Shown here: positions 7,601 to 12,685 of the stretch, piece after piece
How the letters are laid out: every line of letters begins with the position of its first letter
How positions within the stretch are numbered: position 1 is the first letter of the stretch
Assembly (NCBI GenBank): GCA_002428445.1
Contig: DIWJ01000085.1
Span: forward strand, 1-15,622
DNA length: 15,622 nucleotides
Direction: 5' to 3'
From: Syntrophaceae bacterium UBA6109
GTDB lineage: Bacteria; Desulfobacterota; Syntrophia; Syntrophales; UBA6109
Translations under genes and position numbers: made by a program
The notes under the pieces: model-generated
Databases searched by the model: none
Seen by the model: the letters and a program-made list of their open reading frames with translations, nothing else
Told to the model about the DNA's origin: nothing

Positions 7601-8258
7601 GGCCGTCGGCTGCTGCCTCGACGCATCCGAGCAGGGCCGCTCCGAATGGCTGCTGTTCTACAACCGGTTCAACACAGACCGTACCGTGGAAGCCGCCCGC
7701 GCCGTCCGCATGGTCACACGGACCCGCGGTTACCTGAGCGCCATCCATGCCCTCGCTGCCGTCGAACGCCCCGAGCAACTCGAGACCCACGAATCATGGC
7801 AACGGTTCCTCGCCGAGTACCGGATCATCCATGAACGGGTGCAGATTCTGGCCGAACGGATCGTTTCGGAGAATCGGGGGCGCCCCTACACCGCCCATTT
7901 TTTCACCCGCGACGAGGTCTCTTCCCCGACGCCCATCGCCGGCGACAAGCACAACGAGCTCGACTTCTATCATTGGATATCCGAAATCCTCACCCAACAC
8001 GGAGATCTGGTGAATCGACCGATTCTTGTCGGCCAGGTCGTTCGAGATTTCGAAGGCAGGAATTATCTGGGGGTCCGGATCCGCAGCCCGCGGGGCGTCA
8101 ATCTGATGGCTGTTGGATTGCCGGAAGATTTTGCCACGGGCGGTCTGCCGAACACCGCCATCGCCCGCCTGCCCATCGACATCGGGACAAGCCCCCAGCA
8201 GACCTTCTTCGATCTCGTAGATCGAATCTGGGAGAAGACCGCGACACGATTTGCCTGA
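4680..8258 (+). CDS. Fusion of a divergent glutamate-dehydrogenase-like region and a RecJ/DHH-like region
   Basis: The product has 1192 residues, far longer than ordinary GDH (about 420-450). The ATG at 4680 has AGGA at six bases; GTG 4647 and ATG 4776 are alternatives. Residues about 100-190 resemble the start of the GDH substrate domain: KSQATGAPFAGSEG (170-183) lines up with the KxxLTTLPMGGAKGG-type segment, but the usual catalytic Lys is Glu182. Residues about 190-500 match nothing I know. The GDH pattern resumes at 501-560 (VIPTVD, GVVTRKP, LRSEAMAHGAVMA). A Rossmann domain follows at 571-790 with GFGNAG (577-582), VSDSRGAV, TAIPDSI and the GSSGGLLVSLSEM segment. Residues about 811-1160 look like a RecJ-type DHH module: DNDEDG (817-822), a second-motif Asp877, NNH (903-905) where DHH is expected, Asp981, and GGLPNTA (1154-1160) in place of GGHPxAA. 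No signal peptide or membrane helix is visible. Activity is uncertain: both halves lack key residues. It stands alone under its own promoter. Confidence 0.85.
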   Translation: MTPLTQAATDRSHPDQIGGPPGSIGDGGLAYRMIVGELKSKNSLLRLIAERIRIAARHLGLTPDDLHRIFIRHQVFEGETFSLAQIAGAGFILVETYHLIQGRVGKGALKLVFPEDLLDKGEHFREFAPGIVEVLPPGGGRWTEPHQAEELVKQAMREHMTGESLSMSLKSQATGAPFAGSEGLLLCAIREYQAAEGRYLLKPVLRDGEEPVPADKETIERMMNEAAAMLTRAGRIACDRIVHAAETNSTLTSRLNLQLATNVVEGHLRALLEDEPDIIIGDEDMTSRLREVLGRKDYDPTACALARTAAKMQLEHQILLPSSRETLRRLLEEFPPQGSPGPAQYRALMDLFFGTGEVQRQEDRLFHHREPILRSLSVALSTRSLDECGEPRVLDLYLRTLLDNQWVMLERTLARLLPDGQSLPVGWFHGDLLFSPDERQALAALVPTANPGREGLRDSFWSVVNILCDARDRSTDGLPDLFRRARTEVLERAIRAVTETGPVIPTVDRLVFFTLPLCYECATPKLGVVTRKPTDVCGSELRSEAMAHGAVMAIEILLKHMTGDEHPLKGLTVAVEGFGNAGKNMANLMVLEGATIVGVSDSRGAVTRPNGFTRQELAAVIAHKNAGKRFDTLLASPVVRMLSHGQGPLLTYDPNPETLQQAEADLLVLTAIPDSIRADNAPKLHVRVVCELTGAAVSAEAKRILKERGIEVIPDNLGSSGGLLVSLSEMLQNSTGQFWDRRIEEENLHHQISRSYEDAWTVAHEHNVDVATASDILALRRMHDLAIYRERLGELAGQFAERIRSIAPGERILILSDNDEDGVASAAILQGLIAHLCPGAEGRITHLNESFRSGAVPGLVRKTQATPTPIRHIFALDRAFPAAEPGRSRLAQVCTGCRITFVNNHALPEEYLNDPPEGSSGPATPARLGVLYISPQTLKSPLSFDEYPTAMVLSELASVLVADEDLLNKIAWQAAVGCCLDASEQGRSEWLLFYNRFNTDRTVEAARAVRMVTRTRGYLSAIHALAAVERPEQLETHESWQRFLAEYRIIHERVQILAERIVSENRGRPYTAHFFTRDEVSSPTPIAGDKHNELDFYHWISEILTQHGDLVNRPILVGQVVRDFEGRNYLGVRIRSPRGVNLMAVGLPEDFATGGLPNTAIARLPIDIGTSPQQTFFDLVDRIWEKTATRFA

Positions 8259-8427
8259 TACGCAGGCTGCGGATTACGGCAAGGACGATGGATTGTATTG
8301 ATCGGGGCAAGCGGGGTTGATGATCCCTCTGCGGCCGCTCGCGCCCGCACGCAGCAGACGATTCTGATCAGTCGCCGTCGAAACCAGAGGCGGCGCGGTC
8401 GATCCGCGCATCTCCCCTGCCACCCGC
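8259..8427. other. Convergent intergenic region with a GC-rich hairpin
   Basis: This gap lies between two convergent genes, the fusion gene (+) and the GDT1 gene (-). It contains GCGCGG (8393-8398), a five-base loop and CCGCGC (8404-8409), without a T tract on either side. It may slow both transcripts, but it does not qualify as a classic intrinsic terminator. Confidence 0.4.
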
Positions 8428-9003
8428 TCATATCAAGGCGATGCTCCTGGAATCGGCAAACAGCGACAGGATGCCGAGGATGACGAACAGTGCCGCAGCC
8501 GCCAGACGCATCACCTTCATGTTGATCCGGTTCGCAAGCGCTTCGCCGACCCAGACTGCCGGGACATTCGCAATCATCATGCCCAGGGTCGTCCCCATCA
8601 CCACCGCAACCAGCGAATCGTAGCGCGCCGCCAGTGCGATCGTGGCAAGTTGAGTCTTGTCGCCCATTTCCACCAGGAAGAATGCGAGGAGTGTGGTCAG
8701 GAAAACGCCTGCGCCCCGCAGGTTCCGGCCTTCCTCCAATTTGTCCGGGATCAGCGCCCAGGCCCCGAATGCGAAAAACGACAGCGCAACGATCCATTTC
8801 AACGTTTGCGCCGATACGAGGTGGGCCAGCCACGCCCCGACGTAACCTGCAGCAAAATGATTGGCGAGCGTCGCAAAGAAGATCCCGAGGATGATGGCCC
8901 CCTTCTTCTTGAACTTGGCTGCGAGCACGAAGGACAACAATTGGGTCTTATCACCCATCTCGGCGATTGCCACGATGACGGTTGAGAATGCCAGCGCTTC
9001 GAT
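8428..9003 (-). CDS. UPF0016/GDT1 family manganese exporter, probable AUC start
   Basis: From 9003 the product has 191 residues, the usual bacterial length. Two repeats of the family signature are visible: AEMGDKTQ near the N-terminus and VEMGDKTQ in the second half, each inside a hydrophobic three-helix block, so about six membrane helices in total. Family members (MneA, TMEM165/Gdt1) export Mn2+, or exchange Mn2+/Ca2+ for protons, at the inner membrane. The frame extends to a GTG at 9126, but that codon lies inside the riboswitch terminator. After the terminator T run there is no in-frame ATG, GTG or TTG until the first membrane helix. AGGAG at 9016-9012 points, with an eight-base spacing, to ATC at 9003-9001, and the following residues EALAFSTVIVAIAEMGDKTQ fit the family start. 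The gene is controlled by the Mn riboswitch upstream. The start codon may also reflect a base error or mutation. Confidence 0.93.
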   Translation of the reverse strand: MEALAFSTVIVAIAEMGDKTQLLSFVLAAKFKKKGAIILGIFFATLANHFAAGYVGAWLAHLVSAQTLKWIVALSFFAFGAWALIPDKLEEGRNLRGAGVFLTTLLAFFLVEMGDKTQLATIALAARYDSLVAVVMGTTLGMMIANVPAVWVGEALANRINMKVMRLAAAALFVILGILSLFADSRSIALI

Positions 9004-9090
9004 GTCTTCTGCTCCTGTCTTTTGCCGGGATGAAGAACCTGCTCCCTTCGGAATAACGGGAGTCTTTTCCGGACAGCCTTGAACGCGGCC

Positions 9091-9140
9091 AAAAAAAAGC
9101 GAGCCTTCAGCATGACGACTCGTCACACCAAAGGTCTCGC
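9091..9140 (-). terminator. Riboswitch-controlled intrinsic terminator before the GDT1 gene
   Basis: On the minus strand GCGAG-A-CCUU (9140 down to about 9131) pairs with AAGG-CUCGC (9107 down to 9099), followed by eight U residues (9098-9091). A small UGACG-AGU-CGUCA hairpin fills the apex. The 5' arm is the conserved 3' part of the manganese aptamer, so aptamer folding and terminator folding exclude each other. Mn2+ bound to the aptamer should free transcription into the exporter gene, a genetic ON switch. Confidence 0.85.
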
Positions 9141-9220
9141 TAATTGGCGTCGGCCAACGACAAGGCCAGGCGTTGTCCCGCCAGCATGTTGACCTTGTCT
9201 TGCTAACTACTCCCCTTCAG
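9128..9220 (-). ncRNA. yybP-ykoY manganese riboswitch
   Basis: The minus-strand RNA begins GAAGGGGAGUAG (9218 down) and ends AGCGAGACCUUU (about 9141-9130). These are the two conserved loop strands of the yybP-ykoY aptamer, closed by AAGG/CCUU pairing. Between them GACAAGG pairs with CCUUGUC around a conserved-looking CAUGCUGGC segment, and a UUGGC-CGAC-GCCAA hairpin lies next to the 3' strand. The class binds Mn2+ and usually controls Mn exporters. The downstream gene is an UPF0016/GDT1 transporter, a textbook partner. Together with the promoter at 9229-9257 and the terminator at 9091-9140 the full switch can be read from sequence. Confidence 0.93.
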
Positions 9221-9228
9221 GCAGGTGT

Positions 9229-9257
9229 TTCGTAACAAACCCCGTATTTTATGTCAA
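9229..9257 (-). promoter_or_regulatory. Promoter of the riboswitch-GDT1 transcript
   Basis: A consensus TTGACA (9257-9252) is followed by a 17-base spacer and TACGAA (9234-9229, 3 of 6). Transcription would start near 9222, directly at the 5' edge of the riboswitch, and this fit strengthens the call. Confidence 0.6.
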
Positions 9258-9333
9258 TCGAAATTATCTCAGCTGACGGTCCGCCTGCGCTGAAATGTCC
9301 CCTCTTCGCTTCTGCCGGAGAGAAAAAGCGCAA

Positions 9334-10326
9334 TTACCAGGCGGTCAGGAGGGCGTAAATCGAGGCGGAGACAAGAGCCGACAGCGGAATCGTCAGAACC
9401 CAGGCCCAGACAATCGTTCCCGCCACCCCCCAGCGCACCGCGGTGAGTCGCTGCGTGGCGCCGACCCCGACGATGGCGCCGGTGATCGTATGGGTCGTGC
9501 TGACAGGGATGCCCGCCAAAGACGCCCCGATGATCGCCACGGCGGCAGCAGTCTCTGCGCAAAAGCCCCCGACCGGCCGGAGCTTCGCTATTTTGGTTCC
9601 CAGCGTTTTGACGATCCGCCAACCTCCTGCCATCGTTCCCAGCGCGAGCACCGTGTAGCAGAGAATCTCCACCCAAACGGGGATGTGGAAAACCGGTCCC
9701 GAAATTCCGTGACTGAACAGAACCATCGCGATGATGCCCATGGTCTTTTGGGCGTCATTCATTCCGTGTCCCATGCTGAAGACGGCGGCGGAGACGAGCT
9801 GAAGTTTCCGGAAGACCCGGTCCGCCCGATAGACCGTGGAGTTCCGGCAACAGTTCAGGACAAGGACCATCAGAGCCAGGCCCAGCACCAGGCCGATTGC
9901 AGGGGAAAGAACGATGAAAATCGCCGTCTTCGTGATCCCGGAAAAGACGAGAACCTTCGTCCCCCCCTTAACGAATCCGGCGCCGATGAGGCCGCCGATC
10001 AGCGCATGGGAGGAGCTGCTTGGAAGGCCGAAATACCAGGTGATCAGGTTCCAGATGATCGCCCCGCCGAGCGCCGAGAAGATCACCGCATCGCTGATGA
10101 TATCCGGACGAATAATCCCGGTGCCGATCGTCTTGGCGACAGGAACTCCGACGAGAAAGAAGGCGACGAAATTAAAAAAAGCCGCCCACAGGACTGCCTG
10201 CCGGGGGGTGAGGACCCGCGTTGAGACGACGGTCGATATGGCGTTGGCCGAATCGTGGAAACCGTTGATGAAATCGAATATCAGCGCCGTCAGAATGAGA
10301 AATGCAACGACAGCCATATCAACCAT
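9334..10326 (-). CDS. Low-affinity inorganic phosphate transporter, PiT family
   Basis: The product has 330 residues, typical for compact bacterial Pit proteins. The duplicated family signature is present: FINGFHDSANAIS near the N-terminus, and GHGMNDAQKTMG after the central loop. Other family segments are GLPSSSSHALIGGLIGAG and VSTTHTITGAIVG. About ten hydrophobic segments are visible. Pit proteins carry metal-phosphate complexes into the cell using the proton gradient (or sodium in some lines). The start ATG at 10326 lies 8 bases inside the upstream DUF47 gene and lacks a close ribosome site, so it is probably translated by coupling; ATG 10317 is an alternative. DUF47-Pit pairs are common, and DUF47 is thought to act as a PhoU-like partner. 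No clear intrinsic terminator follows the stop; the next element is the GDT1 promoter. Confidence 0.94.
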   Translation of the reverse strand: MVDMAVVAFLILTALIFDFINGFHDSANAISTVVSTRVLTPRQAVLWAAFFNFVAFFLVGVPVAKTIGTGIIRPDIISDAVIFSALGGAIIWNLITWYFGLPSSSSHALIGGLIGAGFVKGGTKVLVFSGITKTAIFIVLSPAIGLVLGLALMVLVLNCCRNSTVYRADRVFRKLQLVSAAVFSMGHGMNDAQKTMGIIAMVLFSHGISGPVFHIPVWVEILCYTVLALGTMAGGWRIVKTLGTKIAKLRPVGGFCAETAAAVAIIGASLAGIPVSTTHTITGAIVGVGATQRLTAVRWGVAGTIVWAWVLTIPLSALVSASIYALLTAW

Positions 10327-10939
10327 TTTTCAGAACGATGCCCTCCGCAATGTTGGAGACGTCCTCGCAGACGTCGATCGCCTCCTCGATCCGCTCGTGA
10401 ATCTCCTTCCACTTGATCAATTCACGGACATCCGGCTCGTTCTCAAAGAGACGGGCCATCGTCCTGCGCTGAATCACATCCCCGGCGTTTTCCAGCGTGT
10501 TGACTTCGACGCATGCCTGGAGGATCTGCGGAGCATTCTTCATGCTCCGCAGACCGTGGACGATCTCTTTGATCTTTCCGATCGCCTCATTGAGGATACG
10601 CACCTGATCGATGATCGTCTGCGACGGTTCCTTCACCCGGTAAAGGACGATACGGGCGGCGGCCGCCTCCGTCATGTCAAGAATGCTGTCCATTTTGTTG
10701 ACAAGGGCGTAGATATCCTCGCGGTCGAGCGGCATGAGAAATGTTGTGTGCATCTTCTCGTAGGTCCGGTGAGTAATAATGTCCGCTTCGTGCTCGATCT
10801 CTTTGAGGCGGACGCTCTGCGTTTCGCTGTAGTCGCCGTTTTCCACCATTTCCATGAAGAGCTTCCCGCCGGCTTCGATCCTGCCGGCAAGCTCTTCGAA
10901 GAGGTCATAGAATTTTTCTTCCCTAGGGATGAATCTCAT
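10319..10939 (-). CDS. DUF47 family PhoU-like protein, partner of Pit
   Basis: The product has 206 residues, all helical in appearance. The N-terminus MRFIPREEKFYDLFEE, the IEHEAD segment, PLDREDIYALVNKMDSILD and the C-terminal IHERIEEAIDVCEDVSNIAEGIVLKNG are characteristic of the DUF47 (TIGR00153) family. I chose ATG 10939 because family members start with FIPKEEKF-like sequence; the frame opens further up at 10966, without a ribosome site. DUF47 proteins resemble PhoU: conserved Glu/Asp motifs can hold metal clusters, and the protein is inferred to modulate the adjacent transporter. The gene ends 8 bases inside the Pit gene, so the two form one operon with this gene first. An odd palindrome, GAGGCG-A-CGCCTC, lies just upstream near 10993-11005. 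Confidence 0.93.
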   Translation of the reverse strand: MRFIPREEKFYDLFEELAGRIEAGGKLFMEMVENGDYSETQSVRLKEIEHEADIITHRTYEKMHTTFLMPLDREDIYALVNKMDSILDMTEAAAARIVLYRVKEPSQTIIDQVRILNEAIGKIKEIVHGLRSMKNAPQILQACVEVNTLENAGDVIQRRTMARLFENEPDVRELIKWKEIHERIEEAIDVCEDVSNIAEGIVLKNG

Positions 10940-11086
10940 CTTGATGAACCTGGCCTCCCTCATCATAACGTAATATCAATGGCGTCTCCGGTGAGGCGAC
11001 GCCTCGCATCCTCTCCCGAAACGCGGAGAAGAGAGCGGGTCATTCATGACCAAATGTAATGGGGCTCATTACCATGTGGCATGCGA

Positions 11087-11123
11087 CAGGGCAAGAATAT
11101 TTATGGATATATTCAGCGCCCTG
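11087..11123. repeat. Imperfect 37-base inverted repeat between the toxin gene and DUF47
   Basis: CAGGGC (11087-11092) pairs with GCCCTG (11118-11123), and inside it GAATAT (11095-11100) pairs with ATATTC (11109-11114) around an eight-base loop. Two and three unpaired bases separate the stems. It lies about 85 bases past the toxin stop. There is no T tract, so it is not a standard intrinsic terminator, though it may fold in RNA. Nearby, 11171-11182 is the perfect palindrome GGCGCCGGCGCC. The remainder of 10940-11207 shows no gene. Confidence 0.5.
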
Positions 11124-11207
11124 ACCGGGAGGGCTTGCGGATGAGGAAGACAGTAACGGCGGGTATCAGAGGCGCCGGCGCCAGCCAGCGTCCCTTGCAT
11201 GCCTTGG

Positions 11208-11468
11208 CTAGATTTCGCCCTTGTAAACATCCTTACGATTGCCGATTCTGAGGATAAGGATATCAAGACCCAACAGGGCATAGATCACCCTATAGTCACC
11301 GCCACGGTACTTGCGAAGCCCGGCAAACTGACCCTTGAGCACAGGATTGGATTCAGGCTGCTTGATCAGTTCCTTCTCAATGAGGTCAAGGATTCGTTTT
11401 GCCTCGGGCTTCGATAGCTTCTTGAGGTCGCGGTGGACCGACTTTTTGTAGACGATATTATAGGCCAA
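11208..11468 (-). CDS. Type II toxin, RelE/ParE superfamily
   Basis: The product has 86 residues, standard for RelE-like toxins. Visible family features are the N-terminal strand YNIVYKKSVHRDLKKL, the helix KPEAKRILDLIEKEL, the core LKGQFAGLRKYRGGDYRVIYAL and the terminal strand LRIGNRKDVYK. The basic residues Arg in LRKYR, DYRVIY and IGNRKDVYK are those used in ribosome-bound mRNA cleavage by RelE proteins. The start at 11468 lies 11 bases inside the antitoxin gene, so synthesis is coupled to the antitoxin. ParE-type gyrase poisons share the fold, but the sequence looks closer to RelE. It is intact, with no frameshift. Confidence 0.9.
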   Translation of the reverse strand: MAYNIVYKKSVHRDLKKLSKPEAKRILDLIEKELIKQPESNPVLKGQFAGLRKYRGGDYRVIYALLGLDILILRIGNRKDVYKGEI

Positions 11469-11676
11469 GAGACTTCCTCATTCCTTTGGCTGAAATAACC
11501 TCATCTCCCTTGTCGTGGAGGCGGTCCAAGGCGATCTGGAGATCCGCGAAATCCCCGATATAGGACTCTATGGCCTTCTGAATGATGAAAGAACGAGGTC
11601 TTTCAGTTTCTTTGGCTATATTATCGAGTTGGCTGGCAAGATCTTTGGGAAGCCTTACTGATATCGCTGTATTCAT
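11458..11676 (-). CDS. Antitoxin, ribbon-helix-helix RelB/DUF6290-like
   Basis: The product has 72 residues. The N-terminal strand TAISVRLPKDLASQLDNIAKETERPRSFIIQKAIESYI is a classic ribbon-helix-helix DNA-binding unit (about residues 3-40). The tail, ending EVISAKGMRKSLGL, is the extended segment that wraps the toxin in this family. The ATG at 11676 has a strong AGGAGGTG. It is the first gene of the toxin-antitoxin pair and overlaps the toxin start by 11 bases. It should repress its own promoter through the direct repeats directly upstream. Confidence 0.9.
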   Translation of the reverse strand: MNTAISVRLPKDLASQLDNIAKETERPRSFIIQKAIESYIGDFADLQIALDRLHDKGDEVISAKGMRKSLGL

Positions 11677-11695
11677 GGCACACCTCCTGTCATTT

Positions 11696-11733
11696 ATGTA
11701 TTACGATGTATGCAGGAATGTCCATCTTGTCAA
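11696..11733 (-). promoter_or_regulatory. Toxin-antitoxin promoter with overlapping direct-repeat operator
   Basis: On the minus strand TTGACA (11733-11728) is followed by a 17-base spacer and TACATC (11710-11705). Two copies of ATACAT (ATGTAT on the plus strand, 11696-11701 and 11706-11711) lie exactly 10 bases apart over the -10 region. Phased short repeats at the promoter are what ribbon-helix-helix antitoxins bind, so autoregulation is likely. Confidence 0.5.
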
Positions 11734-12016
11734 GTAAATTTTCGAACGTGCGGCTCCGTGGGAGCCAGTTTCTTCGGCGAATACAGCAGCAATATGACGA
11801 AAAGCTTACAACCCTCGAATTATTTGGAACTATTTTGATTCATTCGAATAAAAGGGAGCCAAGTAAAAACCAATACACTCCTAACATCCAGATATCATTT
11901 GTTATTGTTGATCGACCTGAACGATCGACATCCTGCTTCGGAGGCAATCTGGCGCAAAAGGTAGTAAAAAGGCAGTAAAATAGAAATGGCGATGCAGGCT
12001 AACTACTTGATATTAT
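11734..12016. other. AT-richer gene-free stretch beside the tRNA-Pro 3' end
   Basis: No gene is supported between the toxin-antitoxin promoter and tRNA-Pro. The stretch is visibly richer in A and T than its surroundings. It holds a GGCTCC-GTG-GGAGCC hairpin (11752-11766), GATCG/CGATC arms (11910-11926) and two tandem near-repeats, AAAAGGTAGT and AAAAGGCAGT (11956-11976). A 90-codon plus-strand frame at 11706-11978 has no ribosome site. Regions like this next to tRNA 3' ends often mark integration sites, but no second copy of the tRNA 3' end was found in the window. Confidence 0.4.
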
Positions 12017-12093
12017 TGGTCGGGGCGAGAGGATTTGAACCTCCGGCATCTTGCTCCCAAAGCAAGCGCGCTACCAGGCTGCGCTACGCCCCG
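12017..12093 (-). tRNA. tRNA-Pro, anticodon UGG
   Basis: The minus strand reads as a full cloverleaf of 77 bases. The acceptor stem is CGGGGCG paired with CGCCCCG, and the D arm is GCGC...GCGC. The anticodon stem CUUGC/GCAAG closes the loop UUUGGGA, with anticodon UGG. The T arm is GGAGG-UUCAAAU-CCUCU in part, followed by discriminator A and an encoded CCA. UGG reads proline codons. The 5' part overlaps the end of rdgB by 23 bases, so it is almost surely made from the rph-rdgB transcript. RNase PH, which trims tRNA 3' ends, is encoded in the same operon. Confidence 0.97.
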
Positions 12094-12685
12094 ACTTCAT
12101 CCCGAGGAGTTCTTCCCGAAGCTTCGCCAATGCCTGCGCACGGTGGCTCAGGCGGTTCTTTTCCTCCGGCTCCAGCTGCGCCACCGTCAGGCCGCGGTGG
12201 GGAAGGAAAAACAGGGGATCGTAGCCGAACCCACTGTCTCCCGCCGGCGCCTCGGCTACTTCGCCGCGCCAGGTCCCCTCGCAGGCGATGTGTTCCCCGT
12301 TCGGAAGGCACAGAACGAGCACGCAGCGAAAGGCGCAGCCCCGTTTTTCCCTCGGAACGCCCTGCAGGGCATCCAGGAGCTTGCGGTTGTTTTCGTCGTC
12401 CGTCGCGTTCTCGCCGGCGTACCGCGCCGAGTAGACGCCCGGCGCCCCGGCGAGGAAATCGACCTCGAGGCCGGAATCGTCGGCAAGCGCCGCCTCTCCC
12501 GTGGCGTCGCATACAGCACGGGCCTTCTTGAAGGCGTTCGCGAAAAAGGTGTCGCCGTCCTCGGCGACGACCGGGATGTCGCTGTAGTCCGCGACCGACA
12601 CGAGAGAGACGCCAAGCCCCGTCAGCAGCGCCTCGATCTCCCGGAGTTTCCCCCGGTTGGTCGTCGCGAGGACGATCTTCTTCAC
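12071..12685 (-). CDS. rdgB: XTP/dITP (non-canonical purine NTP) pyrophosphatase, RdgB/HAM1
   Basis: The product has 204 residues. Family motifs are intact: TTNRGK (8-13) for the triphosphate, [10 protein letters not shown] with Asp70 as likely general base, [12 protein letters not shown] (80-91), GFGYDPLF (152-159) and SHRAQAL (180-186). The enzyme hydrolyses dITP, XTP and similar nucleotides to monophosphates, cleaning the nucleotide pool in the cytoplasm. The start is GTG at 12685, which overlaps the rph stop as GTGA, a sign of coupled translation. The C-terminus is unusual: the family normally ends soon after the helix around residue 192, but here the frame runs on through the first 23 bases of tRNA-Pro and stops at TAG within the D arm, adding [10 protein letters not shown]. 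RNase P cleavage at the tRNA 5' end would leave a stop-less rdgB message. Confidence 0.96.
   Translation of the reverse strand: MKKIVLATTNRGKLREIEALLTGLGVSLVSVADYSDIPVVAEDGDTFFANAFKKARAVCDATGEAALADDSGLEVDFLAGAPGVYSARYAGENATDDENNRKLLDALQGVPREKRGCAFRCVLVLCLPNGEHIACEGTWRGEVAEAPAGDSGFGYDPLFFLPHRGLTVAQLEPEEKNRLSHRAQALAKLREELLGMKSGRSAAW

Noticed and set aside
9004..9126. N-terminal extension of the GDT1 protein from GTG 9126
   Set aside because: The extension would translate through the riboswitch terminator hairpin and its T run. It has no ribosome site and does not resemble the family N-terminus.
9836..11059. A 407-codon plus-strand frame across the Pit and DUF47 genes
   Set aside because: Both minus-strand genes are clear family members. 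The plus frame crosses their boundary and has no recognisable motif.
11706..11978. A 90-codon plus-strand frame beside tRNA-Pro
   Set aside because: Its start lies inside the toxin-antitoxin promoter and repeats. It has no ribosome site, and the product resembles nothing I know.
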